Positions 42,150 to 51,144 of a DNA stretch of 64,000 nt are shown here, piece after piece. The DNA comes from CAMLIZ01 sp036231905 (GTDB lineage: Bacteria; Pseudomonadota; Gammaproteobacteria; Burkholderiales; Burkholderiaceae_C): NCBI RefSeq assembly GCF_036231905.1, contig NZ_JAZARE010000006.1, forward strand, positions 1 through 64,000, in the 5' to 3' direction. The position numbers were made by a program, and so were the translations under genes. How positions within the stretch are numbered: the stretch's first letter is position 1; every line of letters begins with the position of its first letter. The notes under the pieces are model-generated. The model saw only the letters and a program-made list of their open reading frames with translations, was not told where the DNA came from and searched no databases.

Positions 42150-43247
42150 TCAGGTGCTTGCCCCTGCGGGCGACAGGGCGACCCGGCCGGGAGAACACAG
42201 GGCGCCCACGGCCCACAGGCCCGCCACCAGCGCGGCGGCACCGGCGGCCAGCGCTGGCAGCGCCAGCTGGTGCGCATGCCACAGCAGCAGTGACGTGGCG
42301 CCCAGCAGGCCGACGAACAGCACCGCGGCGGCAACCTGCCGCCGGCGCGGCAGCGGCGGGTCGTAGCGCTGCACCGCGCCGATGTCGAAACGGTGGCCCC
42401 CCAGGCGAACCAGCACGTCGGCCGGCCGCCAGCCCGGCGGCTTGAACCACAGCGCCAGCTTGTCCTGCCAGCGGCTGCACAGCTGCATCTCCTTCCAGAG
42501 CCCGGCATACACCTGCAGGTTGGCCCATACCGGGTTCCAGCTGCGCAGCGGGCTGCGGGTGCCGTACACGCACGGTTCGGCGTCGTCCTCCTCGCAGTAG
42601 GTGCCGAAGAGCCGGTCCCACACGATCAGGATGCCGCCGTAGTTCTTGTCCACATAGCGGTCGTTCACCGCATGGTGCACCCGATGGTTCGAAGGCGCGC
42701 AGAACCAGCGGTCGAACCAGCCCAGGCGCCCGATCTGCTGCGTGTGCACCCAGTACTGGTAGAGCAGGTCGATCAGCGCCACCACGCCGAACACCAGCGG
42801 CGGAAAACCCACGATCGCCATCGGCAGGTAGAACACCCAGCCCACCAGCCAGCCGCTGCTGGTCTGGCGCAGCGCGGTGGAGAGGTTGTAGTCCTCGCTC
42901 TGGTGGTGCACCGCATGCGCGGCCCACAGCAGCGCCACGGTGTGGCCGAAGCGGTGGTGCCAGTAGTAGAAGAAGTCGTAGGCCACCAGCGCCAGCACCC
43001 AGACCCACAGCGCGTCGGTGGGCAGCCGCCACAGCGCCAAGTGGGTGAACAACGCGGTGTACACGCCCACCGTGAGCAGCTTGCTGAACAGCCCGGTCAC
43101 CTGGCTGAGGATGCCCAGGCCGATGCTGTTGAGCGCATCGTTGAGGCGATAGGTGTTGCGGCCGCGCCGGATGCCCACCAGCAGCTCGATGCCGATGAGC
43201 AGCAGGAACACGGGCGTGGCGAGCACGATGATCTGGGGGCCTGTCAT
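42150..43247 (-). CDS. Sterol desaturase / fatty-acid hydroxylase family membrane enzyme
   Basis: The 365-residue integral membrane di-iron enzyme shows the clustered histidine boxes: YYWHHRFGH (near residue 105), AAHAVHHQSEDYN and NHRVHHAVNDRY. About six membrane helices surround them, and a C-terminal membrane extension of ~90 residues (two more helices) follows. Substrate is a lipid alkyl chain, but which one is not evident. Start at 43247 (MTGPQIIVLATPV) is chosen by the first helix. Confidence 0.88.
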   Translation of the reverse strand: MTGPQIIVLATPVFLLLIGIELLVGIRRGRNTYRLNDALNSIGLGILSQVTGLFSKLLTVGVYTALFTHLALWRLPTDALWVWVLALVAYDFFYYWHHRFGHTVALLWAAHAVHHQSEDYNLSTALRQTSSGWLVGWVFYLPMAIVGFPPLVFGVVALIDLLYQYWVHTQQIGRLGWFDRWFCAPSNHRVHHAVNDRYVDKNYGGILIVWDRLFGTYCEEDDAEPCVYGTRSPLRSWNPVWANLQVYAGLWKEMQLCSRWQDKLALWFKPPGWRPADVLVRLGGHRFDIGAVQRYDPPLPRRRQVAAAVLFVGLLGATSLLLWHAHQLALPALAAGAAALVAGLWAVGALCSPGRVALSPAGAST

Positions 43248-43310
43248 CGCCCGAGGATTGCAGAGCCGCCGGGCCGCCGCAAGCGGGACAGCCCGCACTG
43301 CGCAGCGCCG

Positions 43311-43952
43311 CTACAGCGCCTCGTCGAGCGTGTCGCTCTCGAGGTGCAAGGTGTCGCCCCAGCCCACCAGCGTGAAGCCCTCGGCGCTGTAGAGCAGGCG
43401 GTTGATGCCCGCGTTGCCGAGCTGCCAGGTGCGCGGCGCCTGCAGCGTGATGCGCGAGCCCGCACGGTACAGGCAGTCCAGCACGCCGCCGTGCGCCACC
43501 AGCGCGATGGTCTGGCCCGGGTGCGCGGCCGCCAGCCGGGTGGCAGCGGCGATGCAGCGGTCGTAGAAACCGGCCAGCGTTTCGCCGCCCTCCGGGCCGA
43601 AGTGCGGATCGCGCTGGCGCCAGCGTCGGGATTGTTCGGGCCAGCGTTGCTCGATGTCCTTGAAGGTCATGCCTTCGAATATGCCGAAGCCGCGCTCGCG
43701 CAGGCCGGTGTCCAGCACCACCGGCAAGCCCGTGGTGGCGGCCAGCGCCTGAGCCGTCTCATGGGCCCGGCCGAGGTCGCTGGCGTAGATGGCGTCCAGC
43801 GGCTCATCGGCCAGCGCGCGCGCCAGCCGCCCGGCCTGCCAGCGGCCGGTGTCGTTGAGCGGAATGTCCAGCTGGCCCTGGATGCGGGTGTCGACGTTCC
43901 AGGCCGTTTCGCCATGGCGGATGGCGATGACGCGGGTGGCGCTGTCCGGCAT
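43311..43952 (-). CDS. Histidine phosphatase family protein (phosphoglycerate-mutase-like)
   Basis: The 213-residue protein has the phosphohistidine motif IRHGETAWNVDTRIQGQLDIPLND (histidine near residue 12), the second acid/histidine in ALVAHGGVLDCLYR (near residue 150) and ERGFGIFEGMTFKDIEQRWP, the GpmB/CobC-type core. Substrate not defined; related proteins act on phosphoglycerate, sugar phosphates or alpha-ribazole phosphate. The gene is 3 bp downstream of the Raf-inhibitor-like gene. Confidence 0.9.
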   Translation of the reverse strand: MPDSATRVIAIRHGETAWNVDTRIQGQLDIPLNDTGRWQAGRLARALADEPLDAIYASDLGRAHETAQALAATTGLPVVLDTGLRERGFGIFEGMTFKDIEQRWPEQSRRWRQRDPHFGPEGGETLAGFYDRCIAAATRLAAAHPGQTIALVAHGGVLDCLYRAGSRITLQAPRTWQLGNAGINRLLYSAEGFTLVGWGDTLHLESDTLDEAL

Positions 43953-43955
43953 CGC

Positions 43956-44579
43956 TCAGCCGAGGCGTCGGTTGAGCGTGTAGGTGCCCGACAGCGTGGC
44001 CTCGCCCAGCACATGGCCGGCCAGTGCCCGGCGCACCTGGTCGCCGGTGAAGGCGCCCTCCACGGCCAGGCGCGGCAGGTCCAGCGCATAGAGCGTGATG
44101 ACGTAGTGGTGCACCAGCGAATCGTTGAACGGCGGAAAGGGCCCGTCGTAGCCGAAGTACTGGCCGTTGCGCTCGGGGTCGTTGGCAAACCAGCCGGTGT
44201 AGTCGTTCAAGCCGTGGCGTGCGCCGTGCAGCGTGGCCGGGCCCTGCTTGCCGCGTGGTGTGAAGCCGCGGCTGTATTCGCCTTCGTCGATCACGCTCAC
44301 CGACGCCGGAATGTCCACCATCACCCAGTGGAAGAAGTCCACCCGCGGCAGGTCGGCCGGCACCTCGCGGTCGGGCTTGTTGACGTCGTCGCCCTGGCTG
44401 GGCACGTCGAAGTCATGGCAGATCAGCACCAGCGACTGCGTGCCTGCCGGCAGGTCGCTCCAGGCCAGGTGCGGGTTCAGGTTGTCGGAGAAGCCCACGC
44501 CCTCGCCCGTGAGGCGGCCGCACGCATATTGAGGCGGGATGCGGTCGCCATTGGCCCAGCTGTCGCTCCAGAGTTTCAT
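43956..44579 (-). CDS. YbhB/YbcL-family (PEBP, Raf-kinase-inhibitor-like) protein
   Basis: The 207-residue protein has the PEBP fold signatures: NPHLAWSDLPAGTQSLVLICHDFDVPS at the ligand pocket, FFHWVMVDIPASV, and YFGYDGPFPPFNDSLVHHYVITLYALDLP near the end. No signal peptide, so cytoplasmic. Bacterial members bind phosphorylated or phospholipid ligands; the precise role is unknown. It is part of a minus-strand string with DUF1840 and the cyclopropane synthase. Confidence 0.9.
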   Translation of the reverse strand: MKLWSDSWANGDRIPPQYACGRLTGEGVGFSDNLNPHLAWSDLPAGTQSLVLICHDFDVPSQGDDVNKPDREVPADLPRVDFFHWVMVDIPASVSVIDEGEYSRGFTPRGKQGPATLHGARHGLNDYTGWFANDPERNGQYFGYDGPFPPFNDSLVHHYVITLYALDLPRLAVEGAFTGDQVRRALAGHVLGEATLSGTYTLNRRLG

Positions 44580-44588
44580 GGGTTCTCC

Positions 44589-44915
44589 TCAGACACCCCA
44601 GACGACGTCATGCCCGTGCGCATGGGAGCGCTTGAGCATCTCGACCAGCGGCCACACGCGCTGGCGCAGCGACACATTGCCCTCGCGCGGCGCCAGCTTC
44701 TCGCCCTTGGCCGCGGCTTCGGCCTCGGCCTCGGCGCGGGCCGCTTCGTCGGCGGCCACGGCCTGCTCCAGCGCCTGGATGGCGGCCGGCATGTCCTTGG
44801 CTTCGATGATGCCCTTGGGCGCGGGCTGGCGGCCCAGCAGGCGCATCAGATGGTCGCCGGTGGGGCCCATCATGATCACGTCGCCGGCCGACTTGGATTT
44901 GAACTTGTAGATCAT
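44589..44915 (-). CDS. DUF1840 family protein
   Basis: Small protein of 108 residues: IYKFKSKSAGDVIMMGPTGDHLMRLLGR, a charged Glu/Ala-rich coiled stretch and a C-terminal VSLRQRVWPLVEMLKRSHAHGHDVVWGV. It fits the betaproteobacterial DUF1840 family; no function is known. The ATG overlaps the cyclopropane-synthase stop by 4 bp (ATGA), so it is translated with that gene. Confidence 0.85.
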   Translation of the reverse strand: MIYKFKSKSAGDVIMMGPTGDHLMRLLGRQPAPKGIIEAKDMPAAIQALEQAVAADEAARAEAEAEAAAKGEKLAPREGNVSLRQRVWPLVEMLKRSHAHGHDVVWGV

Positions 44916-46162
44916 CGGTAGATGTAGTCGCGCGTGAACGGATAGGCCGATTGTGCGCCCCGCAGCGCCCCGGCCGATACATCGCCGCTGGGCCGGCTGG
45001 CCAGCATCTGGTGCAAGGCGATCCAGCCCCGCTCGAAGGCCATGGCGCTGCCGGCCAGGTAGAGCCGGTAGGCGCGCAGCACGCGCTCGTCCACCACCTC
45101 GCGCGCATGGGCCAGGCGCGACTCCAGGTTGTCGGACCAGGCCCAGAGGGTGCGCGCGTAGTGCGGCCGCAGGTTTTCGGTGTCCACCATCTCCAGCCCG
45201 CTTTCGGCCATGACGCGCAGCACATGCGACACGTGCAGCAGCTCGCCGCCGGGGAAGATGTAGCGCTCGATGAAGTCGCCCAGCCCGTTGCCCAGCTTCT
45301 GGTTGCGCGTGCCGCCGGCGGTGATGCCGTGGTTCATCAGCAGGCCGCCGGGGCGCAGCAGGCGCCCGATCTTGGCGAAGTAGGTGGGCAGCTGCGCCAG
45401 GCCCACATGCTCGAACATGCCGATGGAGGCGATCTTGTCGTAGGGCTTGTCCTCCGGCAGGTGGCGGTAGTCCATCAGCTCCATGGTCACCCGGCCGCGC
45501 AGGCCGCGCTCGTCGATGAGCCGGTTCACATGGGCATGCTGGTTCTTCGACAGGGTGATGCCGGTGGCCCTGACGCCGTAGTGCTCGGCCGCCCACAGCA
45601 ACAGGCCGCCCCAGCCGGCACCGATGTCGAGGAAGCGCTCACCTTCGCGCAGCAGCAGCTTGCGACACACCAGGTCCAGCTTGGCCTCCTGGGCCTGCGC
45701 CAGGCCCATCGCCGGGTCGCGGTAGTAGGCGCAGGAATACACGCGCCGCGGGTCCAGCCACAGCGTGTAGAAGTCATCCGACACGTCGTAGTGGAACTGG
45801 ATCTGGCGTGCGTCTTCCTCTGCAGTGTGGCGCTTGCGCGAGCGGCCGTGCCAGGCGAGGGCGCGCCACCAACCGAGCGCGGGCGGCGCGCTGTCGGCCT
45901 CGATCGGGTTGCCCATCAGGCCGGCTGCCACCGTCATGATGTCGCGCGGGGTGCCGTGCAGTTCGACCCGGCCTTCCACATAGTCCTCCGCCAGCCGGCC
46001 CACCTGCCCGGCCACCAGGTGGGCCAGTGGTGCGTATTCGCGGAACTCCACGCGCACCGGCGCGTCCTGCGGCCCGAGATGCCGCCCGCCCGGCAGGCTG
46101 ATGGACAACAGAAGTTCGACAGCCGAGAGCTTCTGTTCGGCCAGCGTTTCCAGCGGATTCAT
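44912..46162 (-). CDS. Cyclopropane-fatty-acyl-phospholipid synthase family methyltransferase
   Basis: SAM-dependent enzyme that methylenates unsaturated acyl chains in membrane lipids. The 416-residue protein has the CFA pattern: QFHYDVSDDFYTLWLDPRRVYSCAYYRDP, the SAM-binding GERFLDIGAGWGGLLLWAAE (near residue 190), and IGMFEHVGLAQLPTYFAKIGRLLRPGG. The N-terminal ~120 residues match the CfaN-like part. The start at 46162 has a clear ribosome site (AGGAGGG). It could also be a lipid methyltransferase of the same fold. Confidence 0.92.
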   Translation of the reverse strand: MNPLETLAEQKLSAVELLLSISLPGGRHLGPQDAPVRVEFREYAPLAHLVAGQVGRLAEDYVEGRVELHGTPRDIMTVAAGLMGNPIEADSAPPALGWWRALAWHGRSRKRHTAEEDARQIQFHYDVSDDFYTLWLDPRRVYSCAYYRDPAMGLAQAQEAKLDLVCRKLLLREGERFLDIGAGWGGLLLWAAEHYGVRATGITLSKNQHAHVNRLIDERGLRGRVTMELMDYRHLPEDKPYDKIASIGMFEHVGLAQLPTYFAKIGRLLRPGGLLMNHGITAGGTRNQKLGNGLGDFIERYIFPGGELLHVSHVLRVMAESGLEMVDTENLRPHYARTLWAWSDNLESRLAHAREVVDERVLRAYRLYLAGSAMAFERGWIALHQMLASRPSGDVSAGALRGAQSAYPFTRDYIYR

Positions 46163-46252
46163 GGCCCTCCTCGCGTTGGCAAGCGAGAGGCCAATGTAAG
46201 AACAAAACAATGCCCTTCGCAAGCCCAAGCCGAAAGCGGCCGGGCGTGCGAT

Positions 46253-48343
46253 TCAGGAGGCGATGGGGCGCGCCAGCGGCCAGGCCGGCCGCGGACGCGC
46301 CGCGCCGGGGCCCAGGCTTGCCTCGAAGGTGGCGCTGTCCAGCGCCGGCGCATGCAGGAAGCCCTGGAACTCGTCGCAGCCGGCATGCACGAGGAAGCGG
46401 CGCTGCGACTCGGTCTCCACGCCTTCGGCGATGACACGCAGGCCCAGCGCACGGGCCATCTGGATGATGGCCCGCACGATGCCGGCATCGCTGTCATCGG
46501 AGGGCACGCCCTGCACGAAGCTGCGGTCGATCTTGAGCTTCTGGATCGGAAAACGCTTCAGGTAGGCCAGGCTGGAATAGCCGGTGCCGAAGTCGTCGAT
46601 CGCGAGGCGCACGCCCAGCCGGGCCAGCGCATTCAGCCGTGCCAGCGCCTCGTCCGCGTCACGCACCAGGATGGATTCGGTGAGCTCCAGCTCCAGCAGC
46701 CGCGGCGGCAGCTGCGCCTGCTCCAGCGCCGCGGCCACGCGGTCCACGAAGCTGGCCTGCTGGAACTGCAGCGCCGACACGTTCACTGCCACCGGCAGCT
46801 CCAGCCCGCGCCGGCGCCAGGCGGCCGCCTGGCCCACCGCTTCGGCGAGCACCCAGTCGCCGATCGGCACGATGAAGCCGCTGTCCTCGGCCACGGGGAT
46901 GAAGTCGGCCGGCGCGATGTCGCCCAGCTCGGCGTGGTGCCAGCGCAGCAGCGCCTCGGCGCCGATCACGCCGTCGTCGGCCAACGCCACCTGCGGCTGG
47001 TAGTGCAGGCGGAACTGGCCGGCCACCAGCGCCTGGCGCATCGCATGGTCCAGCCGCATGCGCGAGCGCAGGTCCACGCCCTGGCGGGCCTGGTGGAAGC
47101 GGTAGCTCGCGCGCCCGCCCTCCTTGGCGCGCTGCATCGCGGTCTCTGCATGGCGCACCAGGTCGTCGGCGAGCACGCCGTCCTGCGGGCACAAGGCGAT
47201 GCCGATGCTGCAGGTCACGGTGAATTCGGCGCCTTCAAGGACGTATGGCCGCGAGGTGGCTTCGATCACGCGGCGCGCGGCCAGCTCGGCCGCACGCGCG
47301 TCGCCCTGGTGCACCAGCAGTGCGAACTGGTCGCCGCCCACCCGCGCCACCAGGTCCACCTCGCGCAGGCCGGTGCGCAGGCGTTCGGTGACCTCGCGCA
47401 GCACGCGGTCGCCGAGGTGGTGGCCCAGGGTGTCGTTGATGTGCTTGAAGCGGTCCAGGTCGAGGATGAGCAGCGCAAACGGGTCGCCGCCGCGCCGCTG
47501 CACCGCCAGGGCATGCGCCATGCGGTCGGCCATCTGGCGCCGGTTGGGCAGGCCGGTCAGGGCGTCGGTGTGCGACAGCGTGGCGATGCGCTCCTCGGCG
47601 GCCAGCTGGCGCGACAGATCACGGAAGGCGTACACCCGGCCGATCGGCTCGCCGCGGCTCCACTGCGGCTGCGCGATGCGCTCCAGCACACGCCCGTCCT
47701 GCAGCACCAGCCGGTCCACGGTGTTCATCAGCGGCGCCTCGTGGATGGCGGCCAGCCGGCGTTCGTATTCCGCCGGATCGGTGACGCAGCGGCGCATCCA
47801 GTCGAACACCGCCGCATCGTCGCCCGCGATCAGCAGGTCCCCCGGCAGGCCCCAGAAGTGCGCGAAGCGGCGGTTGAAGGCGCGGATGCGGCCGGCCAGG
47901 TCGATGACCAGGATGCCGTCGGCGGTGGACTCCAGCGTGGCGCGCAGCTCGGCCAGCGCGGTCTCGCGCTCCTGCTCGGCGCGGCGCTGCTCGGTCTGGT
48001 CCTGCAGCGCCACCAGGTACAGCGGCTCGCCATGCGGACCGGGCAGCGGGCTGATGCGGCGCAGCGCATGCACCGGGCTGCCGTCGGCCCGGCAGGCCAC
48101 GATGTGCGAGTGCAGCCGCTGGGCGCCGTGCGGCACCTGGCGCCAGAACTCGGTGTCTTCCGGCGTGGCCAGCAGCCCGGCTGCCGGCTGGCCCAGCACC
48201 TGTGCGGCCGGCCGCTGCAGCAGCGCCAGCGCGGCGGGGTTCACGGCCAGCACGGTCTGCCGGGTGCCGTCCACCAGCCAGGCCGCATCGTTCAGGCCAT
48301 CGAGCAGCGCCTGCCAGGGAAGCGACGGCGCCGTGGCCGTCAC
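46253..48343 (-). CDS. PAS-GGDEF-EAL protein, probably a c-di-GMP phosphodiesterase
   Basis: The 696-residue soluble protein has two PAS sensor domains (about 5-120 and 125-250), a GGDEF domain (250-420) and an EAL domain (430-690). The cyclase signature reads RVGGDQFALL, Gln replacing the metal-binding Glu, so cyclase activity is unlikely. All EAL residues are present: GAEALLRW, NVSALQFQQ, LELTESIL, IDDFGTGYSSL, KIDRSFV and EGVET. It should hydrolyse c-di-GMP. The start is GTG at 48343, overlapping the HD-GYP stop by 4 bp, so the pair is coupled. Confidence 0.92.
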   Translation of the reverse strand: MTATAPSLPWQALLDGLNDAAWLVDGTRQTVLAVNPAALALLQRPAAQVLGQPAAGLLATPEDTEFWRQVPHGAQRLHSHIVACRADGSPVHALRRISPLPGPHGEPLYLVALQDQTEQRRAEQERETALAELRATLESTADGILVIDLAGRIRAFNRRFAHFWGLPGDLLIAGDDAAVFDWMRRCVTDPAEYERRLAAIHEAPLMNTVDRLVLQDGRVLERIAQPQWSRGEPIGRVYAFRDLSRQLAAEERIATLSHTDALTGLPNRRQMADRMAHALAVQRRGGDPFALLILDLDRFKHINDTLGHHLGDRVLREVTERLRTGLREVDLVARVGGDQFALLVHQGDARAAELAARRVIEATSRPYVLEGAEFTVTCSIGIALCPQDGVLADDLVRHAETAMQRAKEGGRASYRFHQARQGVDLRSRMRLDHAMRQALVAGQFRLHYQPQVALADDGVIGAEALLRWHHAELGDIAPADFIPVAEDSGFIVPIGDWVLAEAVGQAAAWRRRGLELPVAVNVSALQFQQASFVDRVAAALEQAQLPPRLLELELTESILVRDADEALARLNALARLGVRLAIDDFGTGYSSLAYLKRFPIQKLKIDRSFVQGVPSDDSDAGIVRAIIQMARALGLRVIAEGVETESQRRFLVHAGCDEFQGFLHAPALDSATFEASLGPGAARPRPAWPLARPIAS

Positions 48344-49623
48344 GCGCCGGGCTCCTCGGCCGCATCGGCCGGCGCCGGCATGGCACAGGCCGCCGGCTCG
48401 AAGAAGTAGGCGATGCGCCGGCCTGGCGCCAGGTAGTCCAGCGCGGCCTGCGGCAGCTGCGCCGCCTTCAGGCTGCGCCGGATGCCGACGTCGGGCGCGT
48501 TTTCCAGCTCCACGTACAAGGCGTCGCCGCGCGCCACCTTGGCGTCGTACACCAGCACGCGCGGCTTGAGCGGGCGCGACGAATTGACCGACACCACCAT
48601 GCCGTAGCGGTCGTCGGTCAGCTGCACCAGCGAGCCGGGCGGGTAGATGCCCATCATGCGGATGAAGCCGTTGAGCATCGCGGAATCGAACTTCTGCTTG
48701 CCCTGCGCGAACAGCAGCGACAAGGCCTCGTGCGGCGTGAGCGCACGCGCGGGCGTGAGCGGGTTGCACAGGTTGTCGTAGCGGTTGACCAGGGCCACGA
48801 TGCGCGCGGCGCCGGACATGCGCTCCACCTGCAGCTGCTGCGGAAAGCCGCTGCCGTCGGCCTGCTCATGGTGCTGCGCGATCACCAGCAGCACACCCGG
48901 GCTCACGCCCATGGTGCGGCCGTGGCGCACGCCCATGGCCACGTGGTCGCGGTAGGCGGACTGCTCGGCGCTGGTGAATTCGTCCTGCAGGAAACGCAGG
49001 CGGTCGGGCAGGTCCAGCTTGCCGATGTCGTGCAGCATGGCGCCCATGCCGAGGTCCATCATCTCGGCATCCTCCAGGCCGAACACCCGGCCCATCAGCA
49101 GGGCCACGATGGTGACGTTCAGCGCATGGGCGGTGGCGCGGTCGCCCGCCCCTTCGGTGAGCAGGCGGATGCACAGCTCCTGGTCGCCCAGCATCTTGTC
49201 CAGCAGGGCGCGGGTGAGCGCACGCGCCTGATCGTGCGCCGCCCCGGGGTCGGCCAGCACCGTGTCGCTCACGCTGCGCCAGGCCTGGCTGGCTTCCGCG
49301 TACTGGCGTTCGCACAGGGCCTGGGCCGCCCGCTGGGCGGCCAGCGCTTCGCGCCGCGCCTGCTGCTCGGCGGCGCGCTGGGCGGCGAGCTGTGCCACCG
49401 ACGGGCCCGCGGGCGCAGGCGGCGCCGATGCGGCCGCCCTGGCCATGTCGCTCTTGTCCGGGCTCCAGCGCACGCGGCGCAAGCCCAGCGATCGGATGGT
49501 GCTGATCTGCTCCCCGCTGCTGATCTTGAAACTGCTGAGCGGAAACGGGTGCGACATCCAGCCCAGGTCCAGGTGGACAAACATGCCGACCCGCAACTCC
49601 TGGACGTCGATCGTGGCGCTCAT
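48340..49623 (-). CDS. HD-GYP-type c-di-GMP phosphodiesterase (DUF3391 domain)
   Basis: The 427-residue protein begins with DUF3391 (IDVQELRVGMFVHLDLGWMSHPFPLSSFKISS), then an Ala/Gln coiled coil, then the HD-GYP domain. Catalytic motifs are HALNVT, LGAMLHDIGKLDLP (HD near residue 220) and HHEQADGSGFP, where the GYP element reads GFP. That change is seen in active members as well, so activity remains likely. The C-terminal ~90 residues are a beta-rich extension. It overlaps the EAL gene by 4 bp; a 178-bp divergent region separates it from pcaI. Confidence 0.9.
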   Translation of the reverse strand: MSATIDVQELRVGMFVHLDLGWMSHPFPLSSFKISSGEQISTIRSLGLRRVRWSPDKSDMARAAASAPPAPAGPSVAQLAAQRAAEQQARREALAAQRAAQALCERQYAEASQAWRSVSDTVLADPGAAHDQARALTRALLDKMLGDQELCIRLLTEGAGDRATAHALNVTIVALLMGRVFGLEDAEMMDLGMGAMLHDIGKLDLPDRLRFLQDEFTSAEQSAYRDHVAMGVRHGRTMGVSPGVLLVIAQHHEQADGSGFPQQLQVERMSGAARIVALVNRYDNLCNPLTPARALTPHEALSLLFAQGKQKFDSAMLNGFIRMMGIYPPGSLVQLTDDRYGMVVSVNSSRPLKPRVLVYDAKVARGDALYVELENAPDVGIRRSLKAAQLPQAALDYLAPGRRIAYFFEPAACAMPAPADAAEEPGA

Positions 49624-49711
49624 GTGTGGTGCTTCCCTGCGGGGTGATGCCGGCCTTTGCCGACGTGGCTCCCCCTGACATCGGCACGCCGGGGGCACAA
49701 CTTGAACCGCC

Positions 49712-49740
49712 TTGACCGGCGCCGAGCGTGCGCCTATGAT
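49712..49740 (+). promoter_or_regulatory. Sigma-70 promoter of the pca operon
   Basis: TTGACC (49712-49717), a 17-bp spacer and TATGAT (49735-49740) form a near-consensus promoter, 62 bp before the pcaI start codon. The predicted start point is close to 49747, inside the first of two palindromic sites, which is the usual location for repressor binding. Confidence 0.65.
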
Positions 49741-49743
49741 TTC

Positions 49744-49777
49744 GTTCTATCAATGAACACAAGTTCGCAATAAGAAC
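49744..49777. promoter_or_regulatory. Two tandem GTTC-N7-GAAC operators before pcaI
   Basis: GTTCTATCAATGAAC (49744-49758) and GTTCGCAATAAGAAC (49763-49777) share the same half-sites and the same 7-bp spacing, with centres 19 bp apart. Chance of two identical-format 4+4 palindromes this close is small. They lie at and just after the predicted start point. GTTC half-sites are known for IclR-type regulators of the beta-ketoadipate pathway (PcaR/PobR-like boxes), so such a regulator is the favoured candidate; none is encoded in the window. Confidence 0.6.
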
Positions 49778-49801
49778 ATTCCAACCAGGGAAAACCGCCC
49801 A

Positions 49802-50488
49802 GTGATCAACAAACAGGTGGCTTCTGCAGCCGCTGCGCTGGCCGACGTGCCGGACGGCGCCACGGTGATGATTGGCGGCTTCGGCAGTGCCGGGCAGCCG
49901 GCGGCCCTGATCGACGCGCTCATCGCCCAGGGCGCACGCGAGCTCACGATCGTGAACAACAACGCCGGCAACGGCGAGACGGGCCTGGCCGCGCTGCTGA
50001 AGGCGCGCAGGGTGCGCAAGATCATCTGCTCGTTCCCGCGCCAGGCCGATTCGCAGGTGTTCGATGCGCTGTACCGCGCTGGCGACATCGAGCTGGAGTT
50101 GGTGCCGCAGGGCAACCTGGCCGAGCGCATCCGCGCCGCCGGTGCGGGCATCGGCGGCTTCTTCACCCCCACCGGCGCCGGCACCGCGCTGGCGCTGGGC
50201 AAGGAAACGCGCGAGATCGGCGGCCGGCTGCATGTGCTGGAAGCGCCCATCCACGCACACTTCGCGCTCATCCAGGCCGACGCCGCCGACCGCTGGGGCA
50301 ACCTGGTCTACCGCAAGACCGCGCGCAACTTCGGCCCGGTGATGGCGATGGCGGCCAAGGTGACGGTGGTGGAGGTGAACCGCATCGTCGCGCTGGGTGA
50401 ACTGGACCCGGAGCAGGTGGTGACGCCGGGCATCTTCGTGCAGCGCGTGGTGCATATCCCGCGCCAGGGGCTGAGGGAGGCGGCGTGA
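49802..50488 (+). CDS. pcaI: 3-oxoadipate CoA-transferase, subunit A
   Basis: PcaIJ transfers CoA from succinyl-CoA to beta-ketoadipate, the penultimate step of protocatechuate degradation. The 228-residue alpha subunit has VPDGATVMIGGFGSAGQPAALIDAL (CoA-binding Gly-rich loop), VNNNAGNGETGLAAL, GIGGFFTPTGAGTALALGKETR and the C-terminal RTARNFGPVMAMAAKVTVVEV-type segment. The start is GTG at 49802; a GGGAAAA stretch upstream is the ribosome site. Its stop overlaps pcaJ by 4 bp. Confidence 0.93.
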   Translation: MINKQVASAAAALADVPDGATVMIGGFGSAGQPAALIDALIAQGARELTIVNNNAGNGETGLAALLKARRVRKIICSFPRQADSQVFDALYRAGDIELELVPQGNLAERIRAAGAGIGGFFTPTGAGTALALGKETREIGGRLHVLEAPIHAHFALIQADAADRWGNLVYRKTARNFGPVMAMAAKVTVVEVNRIVALGELDPEQVVTPGIFVQRVVHIPRQGLREAA

Positions 50489-51135
50489 TGGGCAGCTACA
50501 CCCGCCTCACCCGCGAGCAGATGGCCGCCCGCGTGGCGCACGACATCCCCGATGGCGCGATCGTCAACCTGGGCATCGGTCTGCCCACGCTGGTGGCCAA
50601 CCACCTGCCGCCGGGGCGCGAAATCATCCTGCACAGCGAAAACGGCCTGCTGGGCATGGGCCCCGCGCCGGCGCCCGGCCAGGAAGATCCGGACCTCATC
50701 AACGCCGGCAAGCAGCCGGTGACCGCCCTGCCCGGCGCCGCCTTCTTCCACCATGCCGACTCCTTCGCCATGATGCGTGGCGGCCACCTCGACATCTGCG
50801 TGCTGGGCGCCTTCCAGGTGTCCGCCGCCGGCGACCTGGCCAACTGGCACACCGGCCTGCCCGACGCGATTCCCGCCGTGGGTGGGGCGATGGACCTGGC
50901 CATCGGCGCGAAGAAGACTTTCGTGATGATGGAGCACCTCACCAAGGCCGGTGAGAGCAAGATCGTCGAACGCTGCACCTACCCGCTCACCGCCGCGGCC
51001 TGCGTGAGCCGCATCTACAGCGACCTGGCCGTGCTGGACGTCACCCCCACTGGCCTGAAGCTGGTGGACTGCGTGCCCGGCCTGAGCCACGCCGAGCTCC
51101 AGCGCCTGACCGGCCTGCCCCTTCTCCTTTCCTGA
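50485..51135 (+). CDS. pcaJ: 3-oxoadipate CoA-transferase, subunit B
   Basis: Beta subunit of 216 residues. The catalytic glutamate is in ILHSENGLLGMGPAP (near residue 51), preceded by VNLGIGLPTLVANHL. The C-terminus (DVTPTGLKLVDCVPG) matches subunit B. It overlaps pcaI and is followed after 9 bp by pcaF, giving the compact IJF order used in betaproteobacteria. Confidence 0.93.
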   Translation: MMGSYTRLTREQMAARVAHDIPDGAIVNLGIGLPTLVANHLPPGREIILHSENGLLGMGPAPAPGQEDPDLINAGKQPVTALPGAAFFHHADSFAMMRGGHLDICVLGAFQVSAAGDLANWHTGLPDAIPAVGGAMDLAIGAKKTFVMMEHLTKAGESKIVERCTYPLTAAACVSRIYSDLAVLDVTPTGLKLVDCVPGLSHAELQRLTGLPLLLS

Positions 51136-51144
51136 ACCCACACC

